From: Paragorgia papillata
Taxonomy: Eukaryota; Cnidaria; Anthozoa; Scleralcyonacea; Coralliidae
Assembly: GCA_035771165.1 (NCBI GenBank)
Contig: JAWNZC010000337.1
Span: 3,305,001-3,369,000, forward strand
Length of the DNA stretch: 64,000 bases
Direction: 5' to 3'
Of the stretch, positions 9,642 to 21,343 are shown piece by piece (position 1 is the stretch's first letter; each line of letters starts with the position of its first letter). Below the pieces are notes generated by a model, which was not told the DNA's origin, searched no databases, and worked only from the letters and a program-made list of their open reading frames with translations. The position numbers and the translations under genes are program-made.

Positions 9642-10147
9642 CCAAAACGCCAATGAAAAGTAGTATGAACATGTACCTGAGCCAGTGCTAGAGAATATGA
9701 TGAATGTAAAATATTAATGGAATTTTACCCAATACTGCATACAGATCATGTATTAGAGGCAAGAAGACAGGACATGATTATGATTGTTGAAAAGAGAAAT
9801 AAATGTTGCAAAATAATAGATTTTGCAATACCATACGATAGCCGTATTGAGGAGAAAGAAATGGAGAAAGTGGTGAAATATCAGGATCTATAGCTAGAGA
9901 ATTGAGGAAATTATGGAAAATAAAAACTGTAGTCATTCCTATTGTAATCGGAACATTTGGAACATTTCCAAAGAAACTAAAGAAAAGAGAAGAGAATATT
10001 GGTATAGAGACCAGGATAGATGAGCTTCAGAAAAGTGTGATTCTGAACACGGCAAGGATTCTTAGGAAAGTTCTAGAAGTTTAATTTGAACAGACTTGTT
10101 GTCACCAAGCTTCTGGAGTACTGTCCAATCTGCGAGAACAAAAACAT
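9642..10147 (+). mobile_element. R4/Dong-like LINE, 5'-truncated copy 1
   Basis: Only the C-terminal end of the polyprotein remains. From 9664 the frame reads YEHVPEPVLENMMNVKIL, then HTDHVLEARRQD and CCKIIDFAIPYDSRIEEKE, stopping at TAG (9889-9891). After a frameshift it continues LRKLWKIKTVVIPIVIGTFG to a stop at 10082. The ARR-x-D...IIDF arrangement matches the restriction-like endonuclease (PD-D/E type) at the C-terminus of R4/R2-type LINEs; the proline of the motif is Q here. A short 3' UTR runs into (AAT)n at 10148. It is flanked on both sides by TAA repeats. Confidence 0.7.
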
Positions 10148-10168
10148 AATAATAATAATAATAATAAT
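10148..10168. repeat. (TAA)n between the two LINE copies
   Basis: ATAATAATAATAATAATAAT separates the 3' end of copy 1 from the 5' end of copy 2. It serves as tail or target for both. Confidence 0.85.
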
Positions 10169-13100
10169 GAGAATCAGAGTATCCAATAAGAGCCGACATC
10201 ACACAGCAGAATTTAAGAGACAACGCAAGTCGCTTTAAGAAGGAGCCTAAAATTATTACGGAAATTGAGAGCTGGAGAAATGGGGACGAAGTCAGAAGGG
10301 AACAGAGAAATAGAGCGCCAGTTGAAAATGAAAATGAAAGCCATCAAGAAGAATGGGTAACAGAGATGAAAGTAAGACTGGTTCAGTTGGACAGAGAGGA
10401 GCGAAGTAAGGGAAGAGGATTCATGCCCTGAAGATGAGGTGGGACGAGGAATTCCCAACGCACCGTGGTATCAGTACACAAAGTTTAAGAGATAATGCAA
10501 GCAGATTTAAGAAGGATAAGGCTATAAAGAATTTAATTTTGGTACGAGAGCGAAGAGCAGAAGGGAGAGATGACCAGATGGCCCAAGGAACTAATAACGA
10601 ATTGGATAATGCCAACGAGGAGCAGCTGAGACAAGATGGCGAGGGAGAAGAAGTAAACATTCAGACGGATCAAGGAATTAATTATGTGCAGGAGAGTGCC
10701 AATGAGGCGCAGGTGAGAGAAGATAGTGAGAAAGAAGAAGTAGTAACGACACAAGATGAGCAAGGAAATCACAATGAGCAGAATAATGCAAATCAGGTGC
10801 AGGTGAGACTAGACGGCGATAGAGAAGTAGAGATCGAACACGCAGATATCAGAACTACTTGTGTAGAACAAGACTTTAAACTGGAAGACCTCTAATTCTT
10901 ACAAGAGCTGGCAAAGCTACCGAGACCTAGCTCAACGGACATTGAACCAAGAGAAAGGTTGCTAAAAGTGAAAATGACTGCGGAGATTGAAAATAGTGCC
11001 AACCGCATCTTAGAAACCCACCTTAGGAACGGGGAGAAAGTAGAGGAGATTGTTGATACAGTCTACGCGATGGGTAAAGCAGTGGCAACACTGATGGAAG
11101 TAAAGAAGAAAGAGAAGAACAGAAGAGTAAATGGAGGTAATAGAAGAGAGCGGAAAATGAAAAACCGAATGAAGGAACTACGCCAGCTAATTGCTAAAAC
11201 ATGCAATGAATTACATCGAAGAAAGATTAGGCGGAAACCAAGTAGACGAGAAAGAAAGATACTAGGAGAAATAAAGGAAGCTTCAGGATACATTAATGCA
11301 ACAGATAGAGAACTCAGGTCAGCTAAGGAAAAGTGGCTGGATGAGTTAAGGTATCGGAAGGTTTTATTGGACAAGATGTTCAAGAAAGGGAGAAGGATCC
11401 GTAACAACATAATGTTCCAAAGAGACCAGAGAGGACTATACAAACAAGCGAGTAAAAAGAAAGAAAACATAGGCAGAACACCAGAAATTGAGAAGTTTGT
11501 TGAATTTTTTTTTTGGGGGGGGGGGGGGGGTATTTGGGAAGAGAGGAGAAGTACAGTAGTGCAGCCGTGTATGACGGAGATCGAAGAAAAACTAAAGAAC
11601 AAAATATGCTCAGTAGCAGATTTCAATATCGATGAAAATAAATTGGCTGGAGTACTAAAGAAACGAAAGAATTGGACAGTCCCTGGAGCGGATGGGATCC
11701 AGAACTACTGGTGGAAAAGATTGAAGAGTGTGTGGGCCCCACTTGTAAAGACAATGCAGACATGGATTATAGAAACCAATACCATACCTGAATGGATCGC
11801 AGTGGGACGAGGCGTGATGATACCGAAGGCAGAAGACCTTAGAATTGTGAAAGATTATCGACCTATCACGTGCTTGAACACAGTATATAAAATCTACACT
11901 GGAATGTTTGCAAAATATTTGAAAAGCCATGCAGAACGAAACGAAATGTGGGATCAAAATCAAATGGGAACGAGAGAAGGTGTATTGGGAACAGTTGACC
12001 AGCTATTAGTTGACAATTGTATCATGGATGAAGTACGCGAACAACACCGGAATCTAGCCGTGGCGTATTATGATTATCAGAAAGCATATGACATGGTACG
12101 TCATGACTGGGTCTTAAAAGTTTATGGGTGGATGGGAGTGCCAGAAAATATATGTAGGCTGGTCGAAAACCTGATGAAAAAGTGGATGATTAAGCTGGAA
12201 ATTAGGGTGGATGGGGAGAAAAGAATGAGTAGATGGATAAATATACGAACAGGGTTCCTACAGGGAGATAGCTACTCGCCATGCAGTGGGTTTTTGTTTA
12301 AGTGAGGTACCAGTGATGATGATGTTAAGAGAAACAAAAGGATACAGAATGGGACCATCTGGCAACAGAGAAGTAGTGAGAACGCACAGTCTGTTCGTGG
12401 ACGATCTGAAAGTATATCAGGAAAACCACGAAAGGCTGGCTATTGCAAATGAGATTATCGTACAAGCGAGTAATGATACAGGGGCATGCTATGGTGTAAA
12501 GAAATGCGCTGAGATAGTGTTTGAAAGAGGCAAGATGGTGAAGAGCGAGGGACTAGATATCCTTGAAGAAAGAATGAAGGCTCTAGACCCTAAAACTAGT
12601 GAAACCTACAAGTTTCTCGGATGTGAACAAGGAAAAAATATAGATAAAGAGAAAGTGCTAGAAAGAGTGTCATTGGAGGTGCAGAATGGAAAGTCTCGTA
12701 CAGATGGAGCTATATGATAAGAACCTAGTTAAAGCTATAAACTGTAGAGTAGTACCAGTAGCGGGGTATGTAATGAATGTATGCCGATTTTGTAAAAACG
12801 ATTTAGCAGAACTAGATATGATTGTTAAAAGGGTGTTGAGGAAAAATGTGATGCACGGACGACAGGCAAGTAATGAGAGACTATATTTACCACGAAATAA
12901 AGGAGGAACAGGACTGAAAAGTATGCGAGATGTCTATAATGAGACCAAAGTTAGAATAGCTTGCTATATGACATATTCGCAAAGTGAATGGATCAAAGTG
13001 GCTTGGAGGCGGGGATGCAAAAAGGAATATTGTTCTATTAAGAGAGAAGCAGAGGAAGCGATGCTAGACATAGGGGAGAGCATTAAGTTCGGTGAAGAGG

Positions 13101-13978
13101 CGGTATGGCTAAATGGCGAAAGGATGTTTGGGGAGTGGAAAGAGATATGGGGTAAACTGAAAGCCATGTTACAAACCAAGATAGAGGAGATGCGTATAGA
13201 ACAATATACAAAGAAAACCTTACAAAGTGAAGTGTATAGAGGGATCGAGGAGAAGGGCCATGGATGGCTTGAGTGTAATATGGACTCAAGAAAGACAGCA
13301 GCAGTAATTCTTATGCAAGAACAGATGGTGGAGGCACGTACATGGAAAGCCCTTAGAGGAATGGAGGTGGAGTCGGAAATGTGCCGCCTATGCGGCATAC
13401 AGAGAGAAACAGTACACCATCTGTTATCAGGATGTAAAGTAATAGCTGGAAACGAATATGTACGAAGACATAACAACGCATTAATGGTGTTGGCTGTAGC
13501 ATGGGCAAAGCAAGAAGGGTTGGTAAATAAGGATGCGGTATGGTACAAAATACAATGGAAAAAAGGAACTGTGTTAGAGGGGAGTGGAACGAAGCTCTGT
13601 TGGGACTTGGAATATTGTATGCGAAAAACAACTACTGCAAGAAGACCAGATCAGCTAACGTTGGAAGACAATAACAAGAAACAAATATGGTTCGTAGACA
13701 TTGGGAGTTTAGGTGGAGGTATGGTAAAGGCGAGGAGACAAATTGGAAAGGTAATACGAAACGAAAAAGAAGTTGAACGGATTGGTAACCAAATGTAGAA
13801 GAGGGTGCTGATCGAAAGTGAATCGACACTACGCAAAATAATATCTGGGATCGTACAAGCAGAGTGACATATAAGTGTGGACATTGTTAGTGAGACTGGC
13901 AAAATTATTGGCAGTACTTGTACCTTTCTCACAATTATTGTGAGTCAAAGGCCATGGGCCGTAAAGGTTATCTATTTT
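10169..13978 (+). mobile_element. R4/Dong-like non-LTR retrotransposon, near full-length copy 2
   Basis: A 3.8-kb element bounded by (TAA)n at both ends. It encodes, in order: an N-terminal region with LRDNASRFKK (10213 and again 10485), a basic helical region (11100-11450), reverse transcriptase, a CCHH-type finger and a C-terminal endonuclease-like segment. Dong of silkworm (R4 clade) is known to insert into TAA repeats and uses a restriction-like endonuclease, which fits. Stops and frameshifts make it non-autonomous. The alternative is another endonuclease-bearing early-branching clade (CRE, R2). Confidence 0.75.
10207..13798 (+). pseudogene. Retrotransposon polyprotein (RT plus restriction-like endonuclease), disrupted
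   Basis: The coding frame moves through three phases. A first segment, 10207-10430, is frame-shifted near 10430. The main segment, 10434-12305, is broken by one in-frame TAA at 10893-10895, with the same frame continuing on both sides. Then come 12286-12717 and 12686-13798 after single-base shifts. RT motifs are visible: YDYQKAYDMVRHDW near 12067-12108, FLQGDSYSPC near 12256-12285 and FVDD at 12394-12405 (the usual Y/FADD has V). A finger CRLCG-x5-VHHLLSGC lies at 13383-13436. The endonuclease signature RRPD (13640-13651) is followed by VD (13694-13699). A run of 10 T and 16 G (11505-11530) interrupts the RT approach region, giving FFFWGGGGG. Confidence 0.75.
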
Positions 13979-13979
13979 C

Positions 13980-14031
<52 letters not shown>

Positions 14032-14033
14032 TG

Positions 14034-14080
<47 letters not shown>

Positions 14081-14081
14081 T
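13979..14081. repeat. (TAA)n tail/target of LINE copy 2
   Basis: About 33 AAT/TAA units with one GATGAT interruption directly follow TCTATTTTCA at the 3' end of the element. Confidence 0.95.
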
Positions 14082-14252
14082 TTACTACTTGGGACTGCGA
14101 GTATTCTAAGGAGAATAATGGAGATGAAGGAAAGCTAACTTGTTTAACGAACAACATGCTCTAGGACATAAGGTTGCCTGTTGCAACTCGCTCCTACAGC
14201 TGATTTAATTCCAGTATATATAAACTGTGTGGAAAGAAGAAATACTACTAAT

Positions 14253-14255
<3 letters not shown>

Positions 14256-14291
<36 letters not shown>

Positions 14292-14349
14292 GATGATAAT
14301 AATAATAATAAAAATAATAATAAAAATAATAATTATTATTATTATTATT
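14256..14349. repeat. (TAA)n/(ATT)n microsatellite
   Basis: AAT repeats with AAAAT variants turn into ATT repeats, a self-complementary arrangement. It abuts the inverted-repeat element at 14350. The 170 bases before it hold nothing recognised. Confidence 0.9.
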
Positions 14350-14792
14350 AACTACTTAATAACCGAGAGTGAGGTCTTTACGGTAAAATATTAAACCGAG
14401 GTCTTGCTGTATTGACCGAGCGATAGCGAGGTCAAGGGGGAGTTATAGGGGGGCGGGGGGGGGGCGTGCCCACCAATAATTTGGAGAACTAAGGTACCAA
14501 AAGTCAGTTAATCACTCAAGGCACAAATTTCAAATTTTTAATAGAAGTAATATAGCACAATTTACAATATTATTGTATCCTACTATCCTTTATGTACATA
14601 GTTATAACTTATAAATCAGCAGCAGTGAATTTTCCCAAGAAATGTAGTATTCTTTCAATGGCATTCTAGCACCCAGACTCCTAGAGCAAGCCGACGGCGA
14701 TCTTGCCACCACCGCCCCCAATAATCAAAACGTAACTTCCGCTTTGAGCGAGGTTAATGTGAAGACCGAACCGTCGAGGTTATTAAGTAGTT
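14350..14792. mobile_element. Inverted-repeat element (AACTACTTAATAACC ends)
   Basis: Perfect 15-bp ends at 14350-14364 and 14778-14792. Subterminal parts repeat GAGGTC/GACCGA motifs on both sides, and a G-rich run occurs at 14447-14463. There is no coding frame. The element sits at the edge of a TAA/ATT microsatellite. Related terminus near 119-133. Confidence 0.7.
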
Positions 14793-15105
14793 TATTATAT
14801 AGCACTTTCTATTAAAAAATTAATCTTGTATTTCATGGTCTTTGCTTCCTTTTACTCCGTCAAAACACCGAACTAGAGTTATTTTCTGTTGTATTTTTCT
14901 CATCTGGATACTAGAATTTACTTTTATAATGTTCATCGTCGTTTACTTCATTTATTTTCGTCGTTTTTCGGCAATAAAAGTTTATTATCAGGAAATTTTG
15001 TTTGTTCCCAATCGTAGGGCATTAACAATTTTCATAATGCCCGCAAGCATTACGGAAAAATATCGCCACGTCAACAACCAATCACAGCGCGTGATTTTAA
15101 TTAAG
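14793..15105. other. Unassigned spacer
   Basis: One open frame of about 89 codons (14842-15111) is hydrophobic and AT-driven with no family resemblance; I do not call it a gene. Confidence 0.4.
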
Positions 15106-16270
15106 GATTGAATAAAGTAGTATAGAATTAGATAAAGTAGTATAGGATTGGATAATGTAGTATAGGATAAGATAAAGTAGGATAGGATTGGATAATGTAG
15201 TGTAGGATTAGATAATGTAATTTAGGGTAAGATAAAGTAGTATAGGATTGGATAATGTAGTATAGGATTAGTAGGATAGGATTAGATAAAGTAGGAGAGG
15301 ATTAGATAATGTAGGATAACCTTAGAGAAAGTAGGATAGGATTCGAAAGTAGGGTAGGATTGGATAAGATAGGATAGGATTGGATAAAGTAGGATAACAT
15401 TAGAGAAAGTAGGATATGATTAGATAATGTAGGATAGGATTAGAGAAAGTAGGATAGGATTGAATAAAGTAGGATAGGATTGAATAAAGTAGGATAGGAT
15501 TGGATAAGGTAGGATAGGATTGAATAAAGTAGTATAGGATTAGATAAAGTAGTATAGGATTGGATAATGTAGTATAGGATTATATAAAGTATGATAGGAT
15601 TGAATAATGTAGGGTAGAATTAGATAATGCATGATAGGATTGGATAATGTAGTACAGGATTAGATAAAGTAGGATAGGATTGGATAATGTAGTATTGGAT
15701 TAGATAAAGTAGGATAGGATTGAATAATGTAGTATAGGATTGGATAAAGTAGGATAGGATTGAATAATGTAGTATAGGATTGGATAAAGTAGTATAGGAT
15801 TGAATAACGTAGTATAGACTTAGATACAGTAGGATAGGTTTGGATAAGTAGGATATGATTGAATAAAGTAGTATTGGATTAGATAAAGTAGTATAGGATT
15901 AGATAAAGTAGTATAGGCTTAGATAAAGTAGGATAGGATTGAATAAAGTAGTATAAGATAGGATAAAGTAGGATAGGTTTAGATAAAGTAGTATAGGATT
16001 GGATAAAGTAGTATTGGATTAGATAAAGTAGTATAAGATTGAATAAAGTAGGATAGGCTTGAATAAAGTACTATATGTTTGGATAAAGTAGTAGTATATG
16101 ATAGGATAAAGTAGGATAGGATTAGATAAAGTAGGATAGCATTGGATAACAGGATAAGGGTAGGATATTAGAAGAATATAAAAGGATGGGGTGGGATATA
16201 CTAGAAGAGAGTAGGATACAATGGGATAAGACATGATAAGCAGGATGTGATATCATTGGATAAAGTAGAA
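15106..16270. repeat. 20-bp minisatellite (GGATAAAGTAGTATAGGATT)
   Basis: More than 50 head-to-tail units of about 20 bp with the consensus GGATWAAGTAGKATAGGATT. Common variants are GGATAATGTAG and TTGAATAAAG. Units degrade toward the right end (16150-16330), where spacing becomes irregular. Tyrosine/serine/isoleucine-rich frames on the minus strand are artefacts. Confidence 0.95.
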
Positions 16271-16373
16271 TAGAATAAGAAAAAGTAGGATAAGATAAGA
16301 TACAATAGGGTAGGATAGGGTATGATATGATATATTGTATGGTTTTAGTATGTTATGATACAATATATATATA

Positions 16374-16519
16374 TGACATGATTATAATATGATTATGATT
16401 ATGATATATGATATGAAGCTAGCGATATGAGAGCTACTAGATATCATATGATATATCATAACTGCATATCATACCTTAGTAGCTCTCATATCATAATCAT
16501 AATCATGTCATATAATTAC
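16374..16519. repeat. AT-rich foldback
   Basis: GATATGAGAGCTACTA (16424-16439) pairs perfectly with 16477-16492. The pairing extends outward imperfectly through GATTATGATTATGA-type sequence to GACATGATTAT/ATAATCATGTC. Small palindromic insertion or cruciform. Confidence 0.75.
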
Positions 16520-17922
16520 GTTCCCAATCGATAAAACAGTATCTCATATAACCTATACAAAAAATAGCATTTATACTTGGATCAGTCATCCAAACATGGA
16601 AATAAAATTAGCACTTTCGGCGTATTTATCAAAGCAAAATAGGTTGAAACAAATCATGTATTATAGCAATCTAATAAATCAAGTAGTCATTCATATTGAT
16701 AAGGTCTTTAATGAGAACCCACAACAAAAAACAAACAAGTCAGTTCAACACATTCTTAATAACACGTGGATAAAAACAAGTTCTCAACATGAATCCAAAA
16801 TATTTACCTCGATATTTTAATACGACGAAAAGGCTACTTTTCTTATTCGACGTTTCAGATCGACAGATCGTACACACTACTGAGCAGCTTTCTACGGTGA
16901 ACAATGTATGAAAATATGATCCAGACGCTGAGATGACCGGCTATGGTAAAAAAATACTTTTCACTGTTTTTGATATTCCGAGAGTTTGTTAATTTGGTAA
17001 AACAAAAACACAAGAAGTTTCAGCTTGACATGCTCTTCCATTTCTGCTCCGTCGTCAAGGTGTTAGAAATTGAAATATGATTGGCAGTTGACAAACTTCG
17101 AGAGAATTTGTATTCTCATCATGTTCTTTCGACTAAATTGACCTTTTTTGAAAGTCAGTTATTTTATAAGAGAAATTACTTATAATAGTCCTCCGTGTTT
17201 GGACTTTGGATACTGTGATCCAAACACTTGGGATGTTGCTCGACTTTCAAAAACCTAAAAAACACTCGTCTTGGCTCTAGCAACTCGTGTTTTTGTTACG
17301 CTTTTCTCAAGTCCCAGCACGCATGTTTGTTTGTGGTGTATCATGGTGTACTGAAACACAAAATTAATACTAAAGCACTTTTTAAGCAAAATTAATAACC
17401 TAAGCATTAGTTTAGGATAGAGTAACTTTTGTTTGCATGTTCTTAGGATTAGTCTTACAGTTGTGATTAGAGTTAGTGTTTTGGTTAGGTATAGTTAATT
17501 AACGCATTCTGGGTCCATTGTTTTTTTGGTACACTAGCACTCCTGTGTCGGTGAATGTTACAAAGTTTGTTTCATGCAACTTGCGCGGTTTACGTTGGTT
17601 GAGTGGGTATTCATTACAACTTCGATTCAATGAATAATTTGGGATTTTAAGGGGAAAGATTTATAAGACATAAGTAAAAACAAGTCAAATATAACGTTTT
17701 ATTAGTTACATTAGGTCAGCCGTAGTGAAGGGTGTATATTTAGAAAATTTAAACGGTTCTTACGCTGTTTTGCTAATTTCGGATATTATTTACGGCATAC
17801 ACTAGCATATTTCTCTTGGTTTTCATAAAATTATTGTTTAAAACTGCCTTTCCTATACAAACATTTCGATAAAAAATAAAATTTCTATTAAGTAGACAGC
17901 GGAAATCTTAAAAATTTTTCGC
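16520..17922. other. Unassigned spacer
   Basis: A 74-codon ATG frame (16596-16820) is present but shows no domain, signal peptide or biased codon use, so it is not called. Nothing else recognised. Confidence 0.45.
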
Positions 17923-18040
17923 AGTAATTAGTGACGTCTCAATGAGTTGGACAAATTTGGACAAGTAATTCATGATGTCACAAATCAAATTGCGTCGTCT
18001 AATTAGTAATTAGTGATGTCACAGCAGGAGGGTATAAAAG
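17923..18040 (+). promoter_or_regulatory. Candidate promoter: three phased TAATTA/CRE modules and a TATA box
   Basis: A composite AGTAATTAGTGATGTCAC occurs three times with 41-base spacing: at 17923 (GTGACGTCT version), 17964 (AGTAATTCATGATGTCAC) and 18005. It couples a homeodomain-type TAATTA core to a CRE/ATF-like octamer (17932-17939, 17973-17980, 18014-18021). Twelve bases after the last octamer is TATAAAAG (18033-18040), predicting transcription from about 18063. A perfect CRE, TGACGTCA, lies at 18434-18441. The arrangement is what is seen; factor identity is inferred from known binding motifs. Confidence 0.5.
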
Positions 18041-18201
18041 AGCGCGCGCGTGCGAACATAATTATTCTGCGGTTGACAGTGACAGGGGTAACTTCTGTCT
18101 TTGCGCACCTTCAAAAATACCTTCTTTGACGCCTCTACTTCAAACAAAGTAGTAATACTTAGTATGGAAACCTGAATCTTCATGTCTCAGTGTTGATTAA
18201 A

Positions 18202-18249
18202 CATGCATGCAAACAACAATGCTGTAAAGATTGCTCAACTACATGAAAG
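18202..18249 (+). CDS. Candidate short first coding exon downstream of the TATA box
   Basis: ATG at 18202 opens MHANNNAVKIAQLHE and the frame reaches an AAAG|GTACGT splice donor (GT at 18250). The ATG sits about 140 bases after the expected start site. Two shorter upstream frames (ATG at 18164 and 18182) end after three and four codons. No continuation exon was found in the following kilobase, so this may instead be a non-coding transcript or chance. Function unknown. Confidence 0.3.
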
Positions 18250-18251
18250 GT

Positions 18252-19614
18252 ACGTTCTACTGTATATATATTTTTTAAATACCGCAGATTTACTTTTTCG
18301 CTTGGGTTCTTTCTAACTAAATATCAAATATTTAAAAAGTTGCTTAGTTTTTCCTGAGTTTGCATGTCATATTCACTTCAATTGCTTTTTGATGGCCAGA
18401 GTGTATTTTTCATTTCCGTGTCACAGCACTTAATGACGTCACAAAGCAAATATTTTATCTCCACGTGTACACGCGCGTGGCTCGCGAAGTGGGTGCCATA
18501 GCAACGCGAGGGTAACAAGCACCGCAGATCTCTAGATCCGTTGACCTGTGGTTATAAAATTAAATACAAAAGTCAAAACTTTTTCAAAAGCAACAAACCT
18601 AATTTGAGGAAAGCCTAAAGGAATAAAAGACACTGGGAAAACAATGAACAGAATATAGCATCAGAGATGGAGAAAGAGCGACTATAATAACTGAGCGAAG
18701 AGAAAGGCTTGGAAGCAAACACAAAACACAGACCAAAATCAGAAAAATATTATCAGAAAAAAGTTCAATCAAAATATGGATTTATTTGTACCAATGCAGA
18801 TACAGCAAAACTTGCGAGAACTAACAAGATAAAGTCTTCCAGTATTCTTATCGCCTTCTCTCCTTCTCGCTGCAGTTTCAGTTGCCTGTCTTGAAAAAAA
18901 CCCAGCAAAGTAGTTGACTTGTGGCAAGTCTAAAAACTTGAGCCTTGAGGTAAGACTTTTAGCAATTTTTCATCTTTGCTTTTTTTTATTTTCTTTGCTA
19001 GACGGTGGCTTGAAAGTTGAAAATTTTTCTGTTTAATTTCGTCTTGTGATGTGTATTTTCACTACGCTTTCCAATTTTTTGTTTTCAAGATATTTAGTTG
19101 TATTACGTTGTTTTCCGGTCATATTTTAAATTTTAAATTATTCTCGTTTTTTCTTGACCACTTCTCTAAAGTATATAACTAGTAAATTTTATCGGCTTTC
19201 TTTGTCTCATTTTTACAGTTTTTCAATTCTGCTTGTATGTTTTCATCTGCTTGTTTATTTTATTTTATTTTATTTTAATTTACAAGCTTTGTCAAAAATG
19301 GCGGGATCCCATGGTTTAACAAACCGTTTATTTATGTATTAGTACGTTGTTTGTCGTTATTGTTTTCTACAATTTCTCCACCACTTCTAAATAATTTTAA
19401 ATGGAATTTTTTAGTTGCTTTATTTCGACAGTCTATTCGTACCACTTTTTTTTTTATCGCGTTTTGACTTGTGAGGACCAAGCAGTTTCTTTCGAACGCT
19501 ATATAATTATTGTTCGTCACATTTTCTCAAATATATTCTGTTGCTTCATCTTCACACTCTGGTTATGCTGCCCTTGACCTTGTTCTATTTTTTTGTAATT
19601 TTCAAGGTTCACAA
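18252..19614. other. Unassigned, AT-rich, contains a perfect CRE
   Basis: Contains TGACGTCA (18434-18441), a GC-rich patch with CACGTG (18462-18500) and a (TTTTA)n run near 19256-19277. No recognisable coding exon; if the 18-kb promoter is real, this would be its first intron. Confidence 0.4.
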
Positions 19615-20045
19615 CTGCAATCACAATCACTATCATATCACTATTACAATCGCAATTACAATCACGATCACGCTCACGATCACAATCATAATCACATATA
19701 TCATCATCACAATCATAATCACAACCAAGATCACGTTCACAATTACAATCACGATTACATATATCACAATCACAATTATCATAATCATAATCATGATCTC
19801 ATCATAATCATAATCTCATCATAATTATAATCACAATCACAATCATAATAATAATAATAATAATAATCATAATCATAATCATAACTAACCTCAAGATCAT
19901 CATAATCATAATTATGATCATAACCACAATCACAATCATAATCATAATCATAATCATGATCATCATTATCATTATCATTATTATTATTATAATCATAATC
20001 ATAATCATAATCATAATCATAATCATAATCATAATCATAAAGATA
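19615..20045. repeat. (AATCAY)n microsatellite block 1
   Basis: Hexamer-like AATCAT/AATCAC repeats throughout, with short GATCTCATC interruptions. Histidine/asparagine and isoleucine/methionine frames on either strand are artefacts. Confidence 0.95.
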
Positions 20046-20095
20046 ACAAGGCAGTTAACAGTTTCAATGAAATGTTGTTTTTACTGAGATTGGGC

Positions 20096-20113
20096 GGGGG
20101 GGGGGGGGGGGGG
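20096..20113 (+). repeat. 18-G homopolymer
   Basis: Eighteen consecutive G after TTGGGC, inside the 190-base gap between the two AATCAY blocks. Confidence 0.9.
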
Positions 20114-20237
20114 TGAGCGAGTTTGTACTGTAATCAATGTTTTAATAGTTCACTAACGTAATTGGCTCACGCTGTGCTAGTGCTCCTGAGCTGTTAGTTA
20201 AATTTGTATGTTATTATCAGTTAAAGTAATTAAAAAA

Positions 20238-20940
20238 ATCATAATCATGATCATAATCACAATCACAATCGCACAATCACAATTATAATCATAATCTCAT
20301 CATAATCATAATCATAATCATAATCTCATCACAATCACCATCACCATCACCATCACCATCACCATCACCATCACCATCACCATCACCACCACCACCACCA
20401 TCACCATCACCATCACCATCACCATCACAACCACAACCACAACTACAACCACAACCACAACCACAATCACAATCACAATCACAATCATAATCATAATCAT
20501 AATCTCATCATAATCACAATCACAGTCACGATCATAATCGTAATCATAATCATAATCACAATCATAATCTCATCATAATTATAATCACAACCACAATCAC
20601 TATCACTATCACTATCACTATCACTATCACAATCACAATCACAATCACAATCACGAACACGAACACGAACACGAACAAACACAAACACAAACACAAACAC
20701 AAACACAAACACAAACACAAACACAAACACAAACACAAACACAAACACAAACATAATTATAACTATCATCAAGATCATCATAATTATAATCACAATCATA
20801 ATGATAATCACAATCACAATCACAATCACAATCATAATGATAATCACAATCACAATCACAATCACAACCACAATCATAATCATAATCATAATAATCATAA
20901 TCATAACTATCATCAATATCATTATTATCATTATCATGAT
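20238..20940. repeat. (AATCAY)n block 2 with CACCAT and ACAAAC sub-blocks
   Basis: Same hexamer theme as 19615-20045, with internal runs of CATCAC (20332-20430), ACTATC, GAACAC and ACAAAC (20675-20750). Confidence 0.95.
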
Positions 20941-20944
20941 TATA

Positions 20945-20976
20945 ATATTAATAATAATAATAATAATAATAATAAT

Positions 20977-21048
<72 letters not shown>

Positions 21049-21110
21049 CTGAATAATAATAAGAAGAAGAAGAAGAAGAACGATAATAACAATAATAACA
21101 AAAATAAATA
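20945..21110. repeat. (AAT)n and (AAG)n microsatellite
   Basis: About 35 AAT units with two AATCTG interruptions, then AAG repeats. Low-complexity leucine frames on the minus strand are artefacts. Confidence 0.95.
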
Positions 21111-21343
21111 GAGAAAACGAAACAGTAGGCAGACTGTACGGTTACTACGTATATAAAAGACCTTAAACAATCAGATGCGTAAGAGCTCTGAAGGGTTACC
21201 GTTTTTAAATAAGATTAAATAATAATAAATAAACATGCAAGATTTCTCAGTGAACGTCTACTTTTTACGTTGTTGTTTATGGATTGTTGTTTGCATAATT
21301 GTACTTTTTCAAATACGTTTATTTGTAATAGCTACACCATGAA

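Noticed and set aside
16596..16820. 74-codon ATG frame
   Set aside because: No domain, signal peptide, splice sites or promoter; composition as in the surrounding AT-rich DNA.
19541..21170. His/Asn-, Ile/Met- and Leu-rich open frames
   Set aside because: Translations of AATCAY and AAT microsatellites.
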